Below the pieces are notes generated by a model. That model did not search any database, was not told where the DNA came from, and saw only the letters and a list, made by a program, of their open reading frames with translations. Below are positions 34,374 through 46,468 of a DNA stretch of 64,000 nt, in pieces; position 1 is the stretch's first letter; each line of letters opens with the position of its first letter. Source of the DNA: Symbiodinium natans. Taxonomy: Eukaryota; Sar; Dinophyceae; Suessiales; Symbiodiniaceae. The stretch covers positions 210,001-274,000 of the forward strand of contig CAJNDS010002323.1 of assembly GCA_905221605.1 (NCBI GenBank). The letters run 5' to 3'. A program made the translations under genes and the position numbers.

Positions 34374-37300
34374 CTGAAAGCAGGTTTTTTGGGTTTAGGG
34401 TTTTGGGTTTAGGTTTCAGGGATTTAGGGTTTAGGCTAGGGTTCAAGGGTTAAACCGTCGAGGTTGTTTTTTATGCGGCTGACTCGTTGAAAAGTCGAGG
34501 TGCATATGGGGCAATGTAGCAACACTCGTTCCTCCTACAGGTATATGTTAGGATGAAACCCAAAATCAAAAATCCTACACTGCAATGATGAAGGCAAGCA
34601 CGGCTCTACTGCGTCCGGTATTCCCTCCTAAGCTCGCGACAGTCTTTAGTTAGTTTCAGGTTAAGGTTTCGCCCTTAATTGTCTTTGAAGCGATCAAACC
34701 AAGAAAGCTTCCCCCTGCCCAGCATCCGCATCGAACGGAAGTTGCCAGATCAAAGCCCGGTGAGCCCAGCAGTCACCTCTTCCATTCCCTCCCGATGCGA
34801 GGAAACTATTAGTTGAAACACGTTGGGCATTCCGTGGCTCTTCTGTGTCAGGATCAGCCACCTCGGAGGTAATGGGTCTCCAAGCAGTGGAGGTATCGTC
34901 GCCACCACGCAAGCCAGCTACACCGGAGCATATCAGCCGCTGTTTTGCGAAACTCCTGGACGTCTATCCGAAGCTGCAGAGTGCAGACAGCCTGAGAGAA
35001 ACAACCAACCCAACTGCTGTAGAGTGCTTAAATAGGTCGTCGTGCAAATCGAACTGCCCATTGGGCCCAAGGGTTCCCTGTGCATGCGGTAGACTTGAAC
35101 TCCGAATGGAGCCGCAACTGAAAGCGAGCTTGCCAGGGACCCCGAGCCAGCTCTCCGTCCGGGACACGCAAACATTGTCAAGTTTTCACCCGAGCGCAAA
35201 AATGGCCAACAGTCAGGGCTTCGAAACTAATCTCGGACATTCGGAATCTCGGACCTCGAAGAACCAAATGACATCAAATGACTGGTATTGTGCAATGCCT
35301 TTTCGTATAATTGGCCAACAAAAGAATTAGAACTTCGAACGGCGAATGCACATGCACCCATATCCCAGTGTAAGTGTATACGTCCTTTGCCGTATACGCA
35401 TAACATACAACCGTCGTCGGTCCACGTCTGGCGTTCCGGAGTCTGAATTTCTGAGTCCTCGGTGTCCTGAGACAATCGGGAAATCGGGAATCTGGAGTCT
35501 GCATTCCGGAACTGGAACCCGAACTGGAACTACTGCATCCATGCCCGGAAAGGAAAGATGATTACGTCCCAGTGGCGAGTACAGGCCCAGTCTGGAGTTT
35601 AGGCTCTTTAGGGTTTCGGTTTCGGGTAGTCTTGGTCTGGGCCCGCGTTTCAAGCCTCAAACCCTAAACAAAGAAGGAAAAGCCTGAGCAGCCTAGGGCC
35701 TAGGTAAATGCCGCTGGCCTCTGTTGGAGAAGCGGAATGGAAGTCCTGCAACAAGGAGGTTTCTCAGAGGCTTCTGGGTTTTCCAGGGCCTGAACCGCCT
35801 TAAGCCCTAAACCATTGGGGCATCAGGGTTCCGTAACCCTAAACCCTAAACCCTAAACCCTAAGCCCTAAACCCTAAACCCTAAACCCTAAACCCTAAAC
35901 CCTAAACCCTAAACCCTGAACCCAACCCTAAACCCTAAACGTAGGGAGACTCAGATGCACGGCGGAGCTTGTAGCCACAGTTGCGTTAGATGGAACTTAA
36001 GGAGACATTTACTGTATGGGGGGGGAGGCTAACCATACCGACAGCCCTGCACCAGGGAAGTGTTTTTGATCTGAGGGTCTAACGGTCTAACGTCACGGGG
36101 CTTAGGGGGTTATCGGTTATAGGCTTTCAGGGAAACGGGGTTTCAGGGAAACGGGGTTCAGGCAAGCCTGAACCGTCAGAAAGCCCCTGTAGTGCCTAAA
36201 TATCCAGAACCCAACCCCTAAGCCCTACCTAAAGACCCTAAACCCAGCAAACCTTAAACCCCATAACAAGGCTACAAGCCCTAAACCCTGAAAGCCCTGA
36301 AGCCCTGCGCCTCAACAACCAAGCGCTCAGGGCCCTCTGAAGCCATGCCGGGTCCAAGGGGCTTCAGGGCACGAGGCGAAGAGTTATTGAAAGCTCGTGG
36401 AGGGATTGTTTAGGGTTTAGGGTTTAGGGCTTCGGGTTTAAGGTTTAGGGTTCAGCTCTGTTGTTTTGGGGGGTGAGAGGGGTGGGCTCGGTGCATGATC
36501 TAGGTTGCTCGTGCTGCCGGCTCTAAAGCTGTAGAGTCGTTCTGGGCTGGTTGGGGTGCCAAGCTGCCTGTATCCAGGACTCTTTGCTAACCAACCAACC
36601 CTTAAAAATGAGGACCCTCGAAACAAAGTAGAAGAGCTTCTCTCTTCCAGGTTTAGGGCTGGGTGGGCGGGAGGGTTATTGCAAGCCCTAAACCCTAACC
36701 CTAAACCCTAAACCCTAAACTCGAACTGCTGGTGGGGCTGAAAGCCCTAAGAGGCCCAAACGAAGCCGGGAGCGGCGACGCTTTCCACGCATGCTGGGGG
36801 TTTAGGGTCTAGGGTTTAGGGTTTAGGGTTCAGGGTTTAGGGTTCAGGGTCTTTGGGGTTTCGGTTTGAAGACGTTTCGGGCTTGGGGTTTAGGACTGAG
36901 GGTTTCGGGCTGAGGGTTACTCACCGAGCTGGGAACCGAGACGAACTGAACTAAGAGTACACCCTTGCAGTAGGCTTGCTGTCTGAAGGGGATCGGACAT
37001 GATTACTCTAAACCTGATTACCCTAAACCCTTAACCCTAAACCCTAAACCCTAAATTCAAAGTCAGGGGCCCCAGGGTTGAGGGTCCGAGGTGTCATCTG
37101 CGGTGATTTCCGTCCAGGGCGGCTGCAGGCTTAGGGCCTAAAATATCCAGGCTTTTCAGGGGCCTAACACAAAAAGGGTGCCAGTCTTTTGTTGGAATGG
37201 AATGTACCACAAAACAGACCCCCCCCCCCCCACCAAAAAAAAACAACAACAGTGCGACCCGGCATCCTTTAACTGTTCGACTCGGTTGGCCCGTACAACC

Positions 37301-40300
37301 CTCGGAAGACATGTTCGCAAAATGAGAGCCTCCTAAGCTAGGCCAGGGAGAGGATCAACTCGGCCCAAGGGCCTGCCTCGTAGAAGGGGAAGGGCATGTA
37401 CGAAGACAGGGAGAACCAATTTTCCCCCATGTTTGGTGCATTGACCGACTCCCAACCCTGGGGAACCAAACGAAAAGGAGGGATGTTGAGAGCTGCGAGG
37501 CGAGTGCCTTCGACTGCCTGTGCGCCTCGAGTTTCGCAGCTCGTTGGATTAGGGCTGGGGGCTTGAAGCTAGGATGTTAACGCTAAAGTCTAGAACCGTC
37601 GCCCTAAACCCTAAACCCTAAAGTCCAATCCGATAAACAGGTAAACCCTAAACCCAGAGTAGCTTTCGGATTTTTAGTTTGGGGGCTTAGGCGTCGAGGT
37701 GCTCAGTTCACTGGGTGAAGCCCGATTTTGTCCCAAACAACCAAAAAGCTTAGGGCCGCTAGGATCTGGGGCGAAGCCTAGAGATCGTTTTGCTGTAGGC
37801 GGCGCGTGTCGGGCGGTATCAGACGCTTCGCAGCAGTCTGGCACATCTCAGGCTCCACCCTTAAAACCCTCTAGGCCCCAAAGTAACCTGGAAAAAACAG
37901 GCACCCCATACACCCTAAACCCTAAAGACCTTATAGACCCGAAACCTTGAAGAGCGGACTCTAAACAAAAAACCCTAGACCTGTTGAAAGGGGCTCAGAA
38001 GGAACAAGGGCCTGGGATCTTGAGATTGTGGTGCCCGAGCCCTCGTGCAAACTAGTGACATGAACTGTGGGGTTTAGGGTTTGCGTTCAGGGTTTGGGGT
38101 AGGGGCTTCGAGGGAGTACAGGGTCTTGCTCTCAAGGCTCATTTAAAGGTCCTCTTGCCCTCAAAGCAACACCTGTGCAGCTTAGGGTTTAGGGTTTAGG
38201 GTTTAGGGTTTAGGGTTTAGGGTTTAGGGTTTAGGGTTTAGGGTTCACCCAAGATTCTAAACCCTTAGCCTTCCAAACTCAAAAGCCATTGGCAACCTTC
38301 GAGATGGCCTCGTGCGCGCTTGGATCGGAAAATGGGCACTGGGAATCGTATCCCTTGCAGCGGCTAATATGGGCATTTCCCAACGTAGGATGGTATTTCA
38401 CAATATCCCGCAAAACAATGTAATCCGCTTTTTTGGAACCCCCACAAAGGGTACCCTTTCTTCGGAAACCCCCATATAGGGGCCTGTTGAACCGGAACTG
38501 AAGTTTTAGGATTTAGGGGTTCAAGCGGTTTTGGGTGTAGGGCGGCTTGGCCTATTGAAATAGGATGATGAAAGTAGGAACATTGTGAAGGCTCCCGTAT
38601 TAGCGGCCAGGCCTAGTGACTGAGCGGCCAGCTATACCTCGCGGTCAGTTTCGTGATCGCGAAGCTTGAAAGGATATCTCTTTGAGACCTTTTGTGGTCG
38701 GCATGGACCGTCAGGAAAACCTCTAGCATCCAGCCAAGCCAAGCTCTGCCCTGCCCAATCAGACCACGGTTCCATACGTGACGGTTTTAAATTTTAGGTC
38801 TCAGTCTTCTATAGGGATTTGGGTTTGGGGCGTCAAAATAAAGTACCCAGCACCCTAAACCCCAGATATTTGTCAATAAAACGGACAGCCCACGGACAGT
38901 TTGTGGGCTTTCTGCAAGGTACTATTAGATGGGTTAGAACTATGTAAGGGGTCTATGATCAACCCATCCAACTGAGACGGTCCTAAACTTTCAACCCTTC
39001 ATTGGTGGAACTGGCAGGGCCTGCACAGCGACGAGCACCTCGTCGCGCTTTTCGCTGACCGTCGCAAAATGCAGTGCAGGGCTCTCGTGCGCTTGTGACG
39101 CGTGGGGCTTCGGGTTTAGCTTAGGGTTTAGAAGTTTAGGGCCCTGGATCTTAGATCTAAGGAACCCCCAGCGTAAGCCTGTAATCTCAAGAGCAGCATC
39201 ACTCCCCTGGACCTAAATGTTTGTGGAAGGGGCTTCGGGCTCCCTTGCAGCGGCAAGCTTGGGTACCAAACCCAGAGGATCCAAAATGCCCAAAGTAGGT
39301 ATCAGTAGACTTTCGACCCCAAGGTACGTGTGATCTGGAAACTTGGGGTCCTAACCCTAAGCTCTGAACAACACCGAAAATACTATTGCCCTGATTCCTA
39401 CTGAACTTGTGATCCACGAGTTGCAGGGGCTGAGGCGAAGATTTGGCCACAGTAGACCCTAAAGCCTAAAGCCCTACACCCTAACCCTCCCTCCCATTCA
39501 ATCGCAAGCCCTAAGTGTTCCATAGGGTGTTGGTTGGCAGGACTGGGACGCGGAGCCCTGATTCCTGGAAAATAACAAGGCACCTGTGAGTGCGAAAATG
39601 GATGAAAATGGGCAGTTGGTGCTGCGGACACGCCCGAAGATCGTGCGATCTAAGCCTAGGGCTCAGGGTTGGGTATGGGGTATAGGGTTTAGTGCCTGAG
39701 GTTCCATTGAAACCCACAAGCCCCGAAACTTTGGCACAAAGCTTGAAAGGTGAACTCATGGGACTTACACTAACACCTTGAACTCCTGCACTCCCCATCT
39801 AAAGTACACATGAGCACAAACAAACACACACACACACACACATCGGAGTCTTGAAAGTCAATCGCATGCCCTCACACTCACATCTGCGGCCGATATCAAA
39901 GGCCAGACTCAGACCCCCAAGGAACCCTGCCACAGCCACTGTTCATGCCAGAGATGGGGGCTCTAAACTCAAAAGGCCCTATAAACCCTAAACCCCCGAC
40001 CGGGGCAAATAAATTTTGACCGCCAGGAGACGATGACGGGCACAACCCAAACTGGGACAGAAAACGAAGACCTGCGATCCAGGAGGACGAGTTTGGAGCA
40101 AAATAACATTGTGGAGAAGTGATGCCAGCACTAGTAACTAATACACATACTCAGACGCTTACGAATGCTGATTCAAAATGTGTTATGCTCTCGCGGGCAC
40201 ACAAAAGAGGGACTAGGGCTGAGGGTTCAGAGACTTCGGCCCTCTGATGCTAACCTACGCCAGATGCGCTCGCTGCAGATTTTCGGATGTGATGAACTGT

Positions 40301-42376
40301 TAGGCAGCAAGCGGCAAGCCGTATTTGGCAAGCCACCACGCCCTTGCCAAACACGCGGATGGCGGGGAGGGCCGCATTGAGGTGTAGCAGATTCGCATGG
40401 TTTAGGCTTCAGGGCCGTTGATGGACGGATCATGGTCAGCGCTTCTCCGGGTGCCAGGGTGTGTGTGTGTGTGTGCACTTTTGGGGTACCTATTGGAAAA
40501 CGGACACTTCTAATTACTTAGAGTACACCAAGAGGGGCCATAAGTTGGGCCCGCGCTCCACCCGCGGGAGAATCCTTTTTCAAACATAAAGCCAACAGAA
40601 AAGAGCAGCTTGAAAAGCGCTCCGCCTGTGCTGGCCGTGCATATGTCAAAAGCCAAGACACCCAAACCTTCAACGTGCAACCTAACATCATACCGCCGTA
40701 ACCCTCAAACCCTTTAAGTCGTCTCTGCCAAAGCCCCCCTCTCCCCCAACCTGCGACCTGTGTCGGCTCTGAAGCACACAGCGATGAGCCCTGTCGCCAC
40801 ACCGATCCGCTCAGGACCTTGGGGTTCAGGGTTCAGGGCTTAGGGTCTGGAAGGTGTTGTTTCCCAAGTCTGGCCGGGGCCCTAAGGCAATTCTGGGAGG
40901 TCAAGCTGCCGAAATCCGACGGCGTGTGCCGGCAAGCAGTGATTATGTGAACATTTGCCTTGTGGGGGTCCTCAGGGGAAGCGGAACCTATGAGGGGGAA
41001 ACGCTTCGTCGCAAAGAAGTGCATCATGGTGCATCTTTTTCTAAAACTCCGAAGAAACCTCAAGGAATTTCGAACGACAACAGCGCTAGTTAACTCCCCA
41101 TGCTAGAAACAAATTTTTCCAGTACCCTAAGAATGGCAGAGGCAGTTTTAGTGTTTCACTGGAGCCTAACCCTAAGCAAGAAAACGCGAACATTACTGGG
41201 CGTCCTTGTCTTGACCTCGGAAGCCCAAGATTAAGGGGTACTTAGGGCTGAGATGACAGCCATTCGGGCTTATAGGCCAAAGCCTAGCTGCTAAGCCCTT
41301 GGCCCCAACGCCTAAACCCTGAAGCCCGGGTACGGCTTCAAGGTCCAGGCCTCCACGACCGGCTGGACAGGAACTGAGCCTGGAGTTGCTCACGGCGCTC
41401 CTGCGGAGGTGTGCGACGACGCAGGACACTGGGGAGTGGTCTTGGAGTGATCCTGCTGTCTTGACATGCTCTCTTTCGACATGAAAACTTGGCTAGGCTT
41501 CTATAGATAACTTGCTCCAGTTGGCGTTGGTGAGGTCTGTGAATCTGGATGTCCTGGGTGTGGGATTTAAGTGCTATCTTCATGCGGAGCTCTTGCAAAT
41601 CCACCCCTTGGCTACTTGCAAAGATTTGGATCCTGCAGATTGCGGGGTCAAATTGTCGGAAACTCGCATTTGGTGGTTGTGCGCCTTGCGGTGCGTGTTT
41701 GAGCATCAGGTGTGACATGTACAGCATGGCTTGGCAGCATGTGGAGCACGTGCTTGCGAAACATGGTTTTCAATCGGTGACATGCGCAGCATGGTGCGCA
41801 GCAGTAAGATGCAATCTTGTCTGACAATTTTGCAGAGCGGAGAGAACCTGGTATCTGGCACAGCACTTCACCCGGCATTAGGTGGGTGTCTGCAACACCT
41901 GGGCTACACGATTCCCAAACAAACTACCTTCGACAGCGTTTCGAAAACGGATTACGTCGGCACAGCCAGCCTTTAACATGTCCAACATCGAAGCTACAAC
42001 ATTACCATAACAGCCCGGAAGATTCATACCATTCATGTAGCACATCATTCAATGACATCTACCTCAACATGGCCCACAGCGTGCAGAAGTGTACTGGCAT
42101 CCATTAAACCAATGAAGGTCTGTGTGTGCGCGTGTGTGTACAAGCCTGTGCTCCCCTGCACCTCGTTACACCCTTTTCTAAATAGGCAGAGGGCATAGTC
42201 TAATCGATTCTGCAGAGGTGGCCCGATCAACCAGACGAGGAGAACCGCGCGCAATGCTGCGGGGGATATTGACTTCCCCCTGAACCCTAGAAACCCAAAA
42301 AACCCTTAACCCCGAAACCCCCCCCCCTGGCCTGCTTCGCCTTAGCGTACCGGTTCTTCCGCAAGCCCTTTCGCTC
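34319..42376 (-). CDS. Phase-consistent exon chain, possible 3' continuation of the SET gene
   Basis: Six islands join in phase: 42376-42319 (ERKGLRKNRYAKAKQARGG), 39091-38996 (HESPALHFATVSEKRDEVL and on to PPMK), 37539-37472 (AKLEAHRQSKALASQL), 36793-36762 (HAWKASPLPA), 36361-36304 (PLDPAWLQRALSAWLLRRR) and 34373-34319 (SSEAFDPVAWLNARRGSL). The first starts in phase 0, as SET exon 14 ends. Acceptors such as CCCAGCAG and CTGCTTTCAG and donors such as GTTTCGGGG, GTTGAAAG and GTTTGGGG are visible. I do not recognise the product. Phase agreement could partly reflect my freedom in choosing sites, so this is a hypothesis for transcript data. Confidence 0.4.
34845..35330 (+). CDS. Plus-strand ORF, 161 codons, uncertain
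   Basis: The first 60 residues look coding (PEHISRCFAKLLDVYPKLQS then ADSLRETT); the remainder is compositionally odd and may be read-through into non-coding sequence. It lies in a TTTAGGG-poor patch (34.8-35.6 kb). Could be an old exon or a pseudogene piece. Confidence 0.22.
   Translation: MSGSATSEVMGLQAVEVSSPPRKPATPEHISRCFAKLLDVYPKLQSADSLRETTNPTAVECLNRSSCKSNCPLGPRVPCACGRLELRMEPQLKASLPGTPSQLSVRDTQTLSSFHPSAKMANSQGFETNLGHSESRTSKNQMTSNDWYCAMPFRIIGQQKN
35835..35940 (-). repeat. CCCTAAA array
   Basis: About fourteen units with single CCCTAAG, CCCTGAA and CCCAA variants. Confidence 0.93.
37472..37539 (-). CDS. Exon-like island (chain 42.4-34.3 kb)
   Basis: Acceptor CCAACGAG, donor TTTTC|GTTTGG; 22 codons reading AKLEAHRQSKALASQLSTSL then LF, predicted helix. 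Phase 1 in, 0 out. Confidence 0.45.
38182..38246 (+). repeat. TTTAGGG array
   Basis: Nine near-perfect units. Confidence 0.95.
38996..39091 (-). CDS. Exon-like island (chain 42.4-34.3 kb)
   Basis: Acceptor GCGTCACAAG, donor AAGG|GTTGAAAG; 31 full codons reading HESPALHFATVSEKRDEVLV and onward, phase 1 to 1. The plus-strand reading from GGCAG ends at a TGA after 26 codons and has no continuation. Confidence 0.5.
39100..42300. other. Stretch without a supported gene
   Basis: Presumed intron of the minus chain. The 41.3-42.1 kb part lacks TTTAGGG units and carries several overlapping open frames on both strands; none has clear support. Confidence 0.45.
39825..39842 (+). repeat. (CA)n microsatellite
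   Basis: Nine units; a (TG)n of eight units lies at 40459-40474. Confidence 0.9.
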
Positions 42377-43221
42377 CTGCTGGGTTTGGCGGGAAAGGGG
42401 GCCGTGGACCTCGAACCGTAAACCTGTAAAATGCCCGAGGCTGCGGGTTTAGGGTTAAACCCTAAACCCTCCAAAGGAGTTGATTCTGCTATAAACCCAA
42501 GGCCCTGAACCGCCCTATACCACCCAGACAGATGTGTGGAAGGACTCCCCCTAAAGCAGACTAAACCCTAAACACTGTTGTTTTGGGCCGGCTCAGGATT
42601 TGAGGTATTCTTGTAAGTAAAGTAGATGCTTTGCGTCGCAGTTTTCTTACGTGGCACAGTTCCTGCAATGAGATCATATCCTGGGAGTCTGTGCTACCCG
42701 CTTGCCTCCTATGACCAAAATGGGGCCATAGCCCTTTATTCAGATCAGCTATAGGTGACTTCTAAGTGTGTCTGAGAGCAGGGGTGACAGGCGCCTGACC
42801 TTCTCGACTTTGCTCTGGGAGCATCTTGGGAACCCTGAATCACAATATAATGATCTTTACTATCATCCCTAAACCCTAAACCCATTATACACCTTAAGCC
42901 ATGACAGCCCTATAGAGCCTAACGCGGGTCCTTCTTTCTTCGCTCTGCCAGGGTTCCTGGCACGGACTCGATGAGTCCGTCAATGCCGGTGTAATGCCTC
43001 GGATCTGAGGTTTGCAGGGTTTGGGAGTTTAGGGTTTGGGGTTTACGGCTTGGGGTTTAGGAGGTAATGCCTCAGGCGCGGGGTGGCTGGAAGGGGAAAC
43101 CAATCCTTCAAGGAACAAGACAATGAACACTTCCTCAACTCCATCAAGCCGGATTACAAGCCCCCCTCCAAGCTTTGGACCTTGTCCACAAGCTTTGGTG
43201 GTTAAGGCTGGAGGGGACACA

Positions 43222-43252
<31 letters not shown>
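43222..43252 (+). repeat. 31-nt poly-G tract
   Basis: Uninterrupted G run. Other runs of 12-20 G or C occur near 7.53, 10.31, 13.56, 30.40, 37.22, 45.61, 51.21 and 61.52 kb. Confidence 0.9.
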
Positions 43253-43253
<1 letters not shown>

Positions 43254-44320
43254 AGACACCAGCATCCAACTTCGGACATCACAGAGACCTGAGCCACAAA
43301 AGCGTGTGCACCTGGCAACCCCAAGCCTCACGATGTGGGCATTTCCCAAGATTGGGGGCACCCGTTAGTCTAGGAACCCCTGACAGGGCACAACTGGAAA
43401 CCGAAACTTCCCACGACGGGTGCCAGTTTTGTTTTAATGGGGCTTGGGGCTTACGGGCGGGGCTTGTTTGTGTTTTTGTTTGCTGGGGGGTCAGGCTCCC
43501 TGTGTACAGCCCCGGCATATTGAAGGCTCATACAAGGGAATACAAGGAAAGTACTTCCTAAATTCCCTAGTAAGAACCGCAACCCCGAACCAAAGATAGG
43601 CGCCTGACGCCGCCTAACGAGAATGCACACTTCGGGTTTGGGCTTGAAGGATTCCGGTTGTGCAATGGGCTTTTTGGCTCTGAGGCTTACGCTTTGGCAA
43701 GGGAGCTACACAGGGAGTGCAGGGGGATACATAGTAGTGGTAGACATCCTGGTAGTCACATGGCCTCCTGCGTTAAGCCCCTGGCGACTCGATCTTCTGT
43801 CGGAGGTCCTGGTTGCTGTCCATGTAGAAGCGGAAGTCGCCCTGGCCGAGTCTTACAAAGGGGGGGGGGGCCTAAGATCCTAAGCCTTAGGGCATCCAGG
43901 CGTTCAGGACCAAGCCCTAAACCCCAGAAAGCTTGATTCCAGGGCTTAGGGTGCCTAGAAACCGTCAAGGCTTTAAGGGACCTTAGCGCTCCCGGGCCCA
44001 ATCCCTGAGCTCAAATTGGTCTCACTTTTTTGTCCATCCCTCCTACATAGACCCAAGCGTAACGTAAGAATAAAGAGAGTGCACTTTTGGTTTAAAAGGG
44101 CTTATGGAGGGAGCCTGAACCCTAAAAAGGCAAGAAGGGCCTACTCTGCGTCCTAGTAGGCTAGAGTGCCAACAAGGGCCCATGATCTTGATCTCCCCTC
44201 AACAACAGCGGGTTAGAATGATTTCCGAGCTTTCGGAGGAAGCGTCCAGGAAGCCCAAAAGCCCCATGAGCCTCAGGCGTTTAAGGGTTAGGGTTTGGGA
44301 GCTTTGGGGTTATTGGGGTT

Positions 44321-44414
44321 TGCCCTAAACCCTAAACCCTAAACCCTAAACCCTAAACCCTAAACCCTAAACCCTAAACCCTAAACCCTAAACCCTAAAC
44401 CCTAAACCCTAAAC
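44321..44414 (-). repeat. CCCTAAA array
   Basis: About thirteen perfect units. Confidence 0.95.
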
Positions 44415-44631
44415 GGCAACTCATGCACAAGGCGCGTCGTAGGTCTTCACATCGCCTTGGCTCCGTCGCAACGTGCAAGATCCCAACCCTAAACCCCCCA
44501 AACCGAAAATCTTGGCATAAGGTTCTGGAAGGATGTTGAGATCCCCATATCACGCCCACCCTTGAGGGCTCCTTGGCGCCCTTACTTACTGGCTGAGCAA
44601 GCAAGGCTTCAGTGCACTGACGATGTAGGTA

Positions 44632-44749
44632 CTTGGTAGCCGTCTTGTGGCCATTTACTGATTAGGGCACCTTTTTTGGGGTTAGTTCCTTTATGTAAGG
44701 GAACCATGAACGAAACAAAGGGGCCAAAGGGCACCATTGGGCTACCAAG
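44632..44749 (+). mobile_element. Inverted-repeat element family 3, copy A
   Basis: Terminal arms CTTGGTAGCC and GGGCTACCAAG; no coding capacity. Confidence 0.7.
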
Positions 44750-44979
44750 GGTATCCAGGGTGTAGGGTTGAGGATTTCACGGGCAGTTTCGTTACATGCT
44801 TCAAAGGGGACCCGTATATACCCCTTGTAAGGTTGCACCGGCTGTAGTGTGTGAGGCCCCGCCCCCCACCCCCCCCCGCCCCCTAGCGGAATGGGGAGGA
44901 GTTTAAATAAGTCTCAAAGGTGCAGCGATGCTCGGCAATTGCAAAACCCTCAAGAGCCCCAGATCATCTTAGGAATCAG

Positions 44980-45066
44980 GTTAGGGTTTAGGGTTTAGGG
45001 TTTAGGGTTTAGGGTTTAGGGTTTAGGGTTTAGGGTTTAGGGTTTAAGGTTTAGGATTTAGGGTTT
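44980..45066 (+). repeat. TTTAGGG array
   Basis: Ten perfect units then TTTAAGG and TTTAGGA variants. Opposite in orientation to the array 600 bp to its left. Confidence 0.95.
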
Positions 45067-46358
45067 TGCAAAGCCTGCTCGGACACTTATGACTTATGAG
45101 GAAGTGCCTTTTGCAGATGTGAAGTCCAAGGGGAAACAGCGTCTGCCACCCGCAAGCAACAAGTACTCGGGAAGCAGGCGACACACACAACAGCTGCTGC
45201 GAGATTCCATTAAACCCTAAACCCTCAATTCTAAAACCTGAAAACCTAGAACCCAAACCCTGCAACCCTGAAACCCTAAAACCTTAGACCACGAACTCGA
45301 AGAGTCGGACTGCAATGTAAAAGCTACAACCCCAACACTCCCTGAAGGACCCCCCTTCCGTGTAGAGGGCACATCGAGTTCACAGGGCCTCTTGGGGGGT
45401 TTGGGATTTAGGGTTTAGGGGGGGTTGAGTAGCCCCCCACCCCTCCAATGTGCTGCTCGGAGGCCATTTTCAATCTCGACCTGACGGGGGCAAGCGAGCA
45501 TTGAAGGGAGCTGTGGTCCAAGTTCTCCAGGTCCCTCGAAGGACCAAAGGACTTTCACATGCTTATATCCACAACTGGTCCATATTTGCGATGTTGGGGG
45601 GAGGCGGGGGGGGGGGGGGGTCATCTTCATAGCAAGTGCTTTCATCTCCCTGTGTGGTTTAAAGCGTAAACCTGGGTGCTGCCGGGTGGCAATCTTCTTG
45701 CAGGTCTGGCTCAAGAACCACCTGCCACGAGGTATGCAGAGTAGAGGTTTTAGGGCTTAGGGTTTAGGGAGATCAGCATCTAGTAGTTCAGGGTGCTTGG
45801 GGTCTCAGAATTTGCGCGGCGTTGTCCTCTGTCTCTCTTTTTCTCCCTGTTTTGTGTTCCCTCTTTCCCTCTCAGGCTCTCGTCTCGGGTCTCCTCCACG
45901 AGAATTAGGCGGTTCAAGGCCTGCACCAATCTATATGATAAGAGGCACAAAGCCCTGAGCTGCTGAGTTTTTCGGCCGGGGCCCCCTCCACTCTAAGTAC
46001 TCCGAAGCCTTCGACGTCGAAGTTCTCCGGACATCTGAAACCCTATAGGGTTTGGAGGTTGCAGTTCGGATGAACCCCTAAACTCACCACCCTACAAACC
46101 CTAAGCCCTAAAACCCACGGTAACAGCCCCGAGTTCGACGCCCAAGCTTCACAGGGGTGCTTGCGGCATCGTACAGGGCACTCTAGGGAGGTCAAGGTAC
46201 GTGTGTGCGGGTCGATCTTAAGGTCTCACATGGGCAGCTTTTTAAGGGTTCTTATGGGTTTCGGAGGGGAACTACCCGGATTGTTTCTTTAGGAGGGGCG
46301 GAAACAAGCATTTTGATCAACTACCATATCTGTCAATTGCTCCCCCTAAACCCGAAAC

Positions 46359-46468
46359 CGGTGTGGAGGCCATCTTCTTGCTCGCTGCGTTGGCGGCCGG
46401 GTGAGGATCAGTGCCCGCCGCTTGCGGCTCAGGGGGGGCCGAGGGCGCACGCGGTGGAGCAGATGCTC
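46359..46468 (-). CDS. SET gene exon 14
   Basis: Acceptor CAACCCCAG, donor CACCG|GTTTCGGG followed by TTTAGGG. Encodes a Pro/Ala-rich low-complexity segment beginning ASAPPRAPSAPPEPQ and ending ASKKMASTP. Phase 1 in (completing an arginine codon with exon 13), 0 out. Probably a linker or tail rather than a folded domain. Confidence 0.6.

Larger units (their letters stand above)
42400..46350. other. Stretch without a supported gene
   Basis: Two opposed telomere-type arrays, a family 3 element, poly-G runs, and ambiguous GC-rich islands near 42.95 and 44.43 kb that are open on both strands and do not fit the chain phase. Confidence 0.45.

Noticed and set aside
42930-43000. Exon on either strand near 42.95 kb, and a hammerhead-like GGACTCGATGAGTCC hairpin
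   Set aside because: Both strands are open (GSWHGLDESVNAGV and HYTGIDGLIESVPGTL) and neither fits the chain phase. The hairpin lacks the conserved CUGAUGA and GAAA core of a hammerhead.
43029-43368. ORFs of 110 codons on both strands
   Set aside because: Length comes from the 31-nt poly-G; composition is glycine or proline runs.
44400-44480. Minus exon near 44.43 kb
   Set aside because: A donor GTTTAGGG is present, but frames either end early or miss the phase; it could be a short last exon, which I cannot decide.
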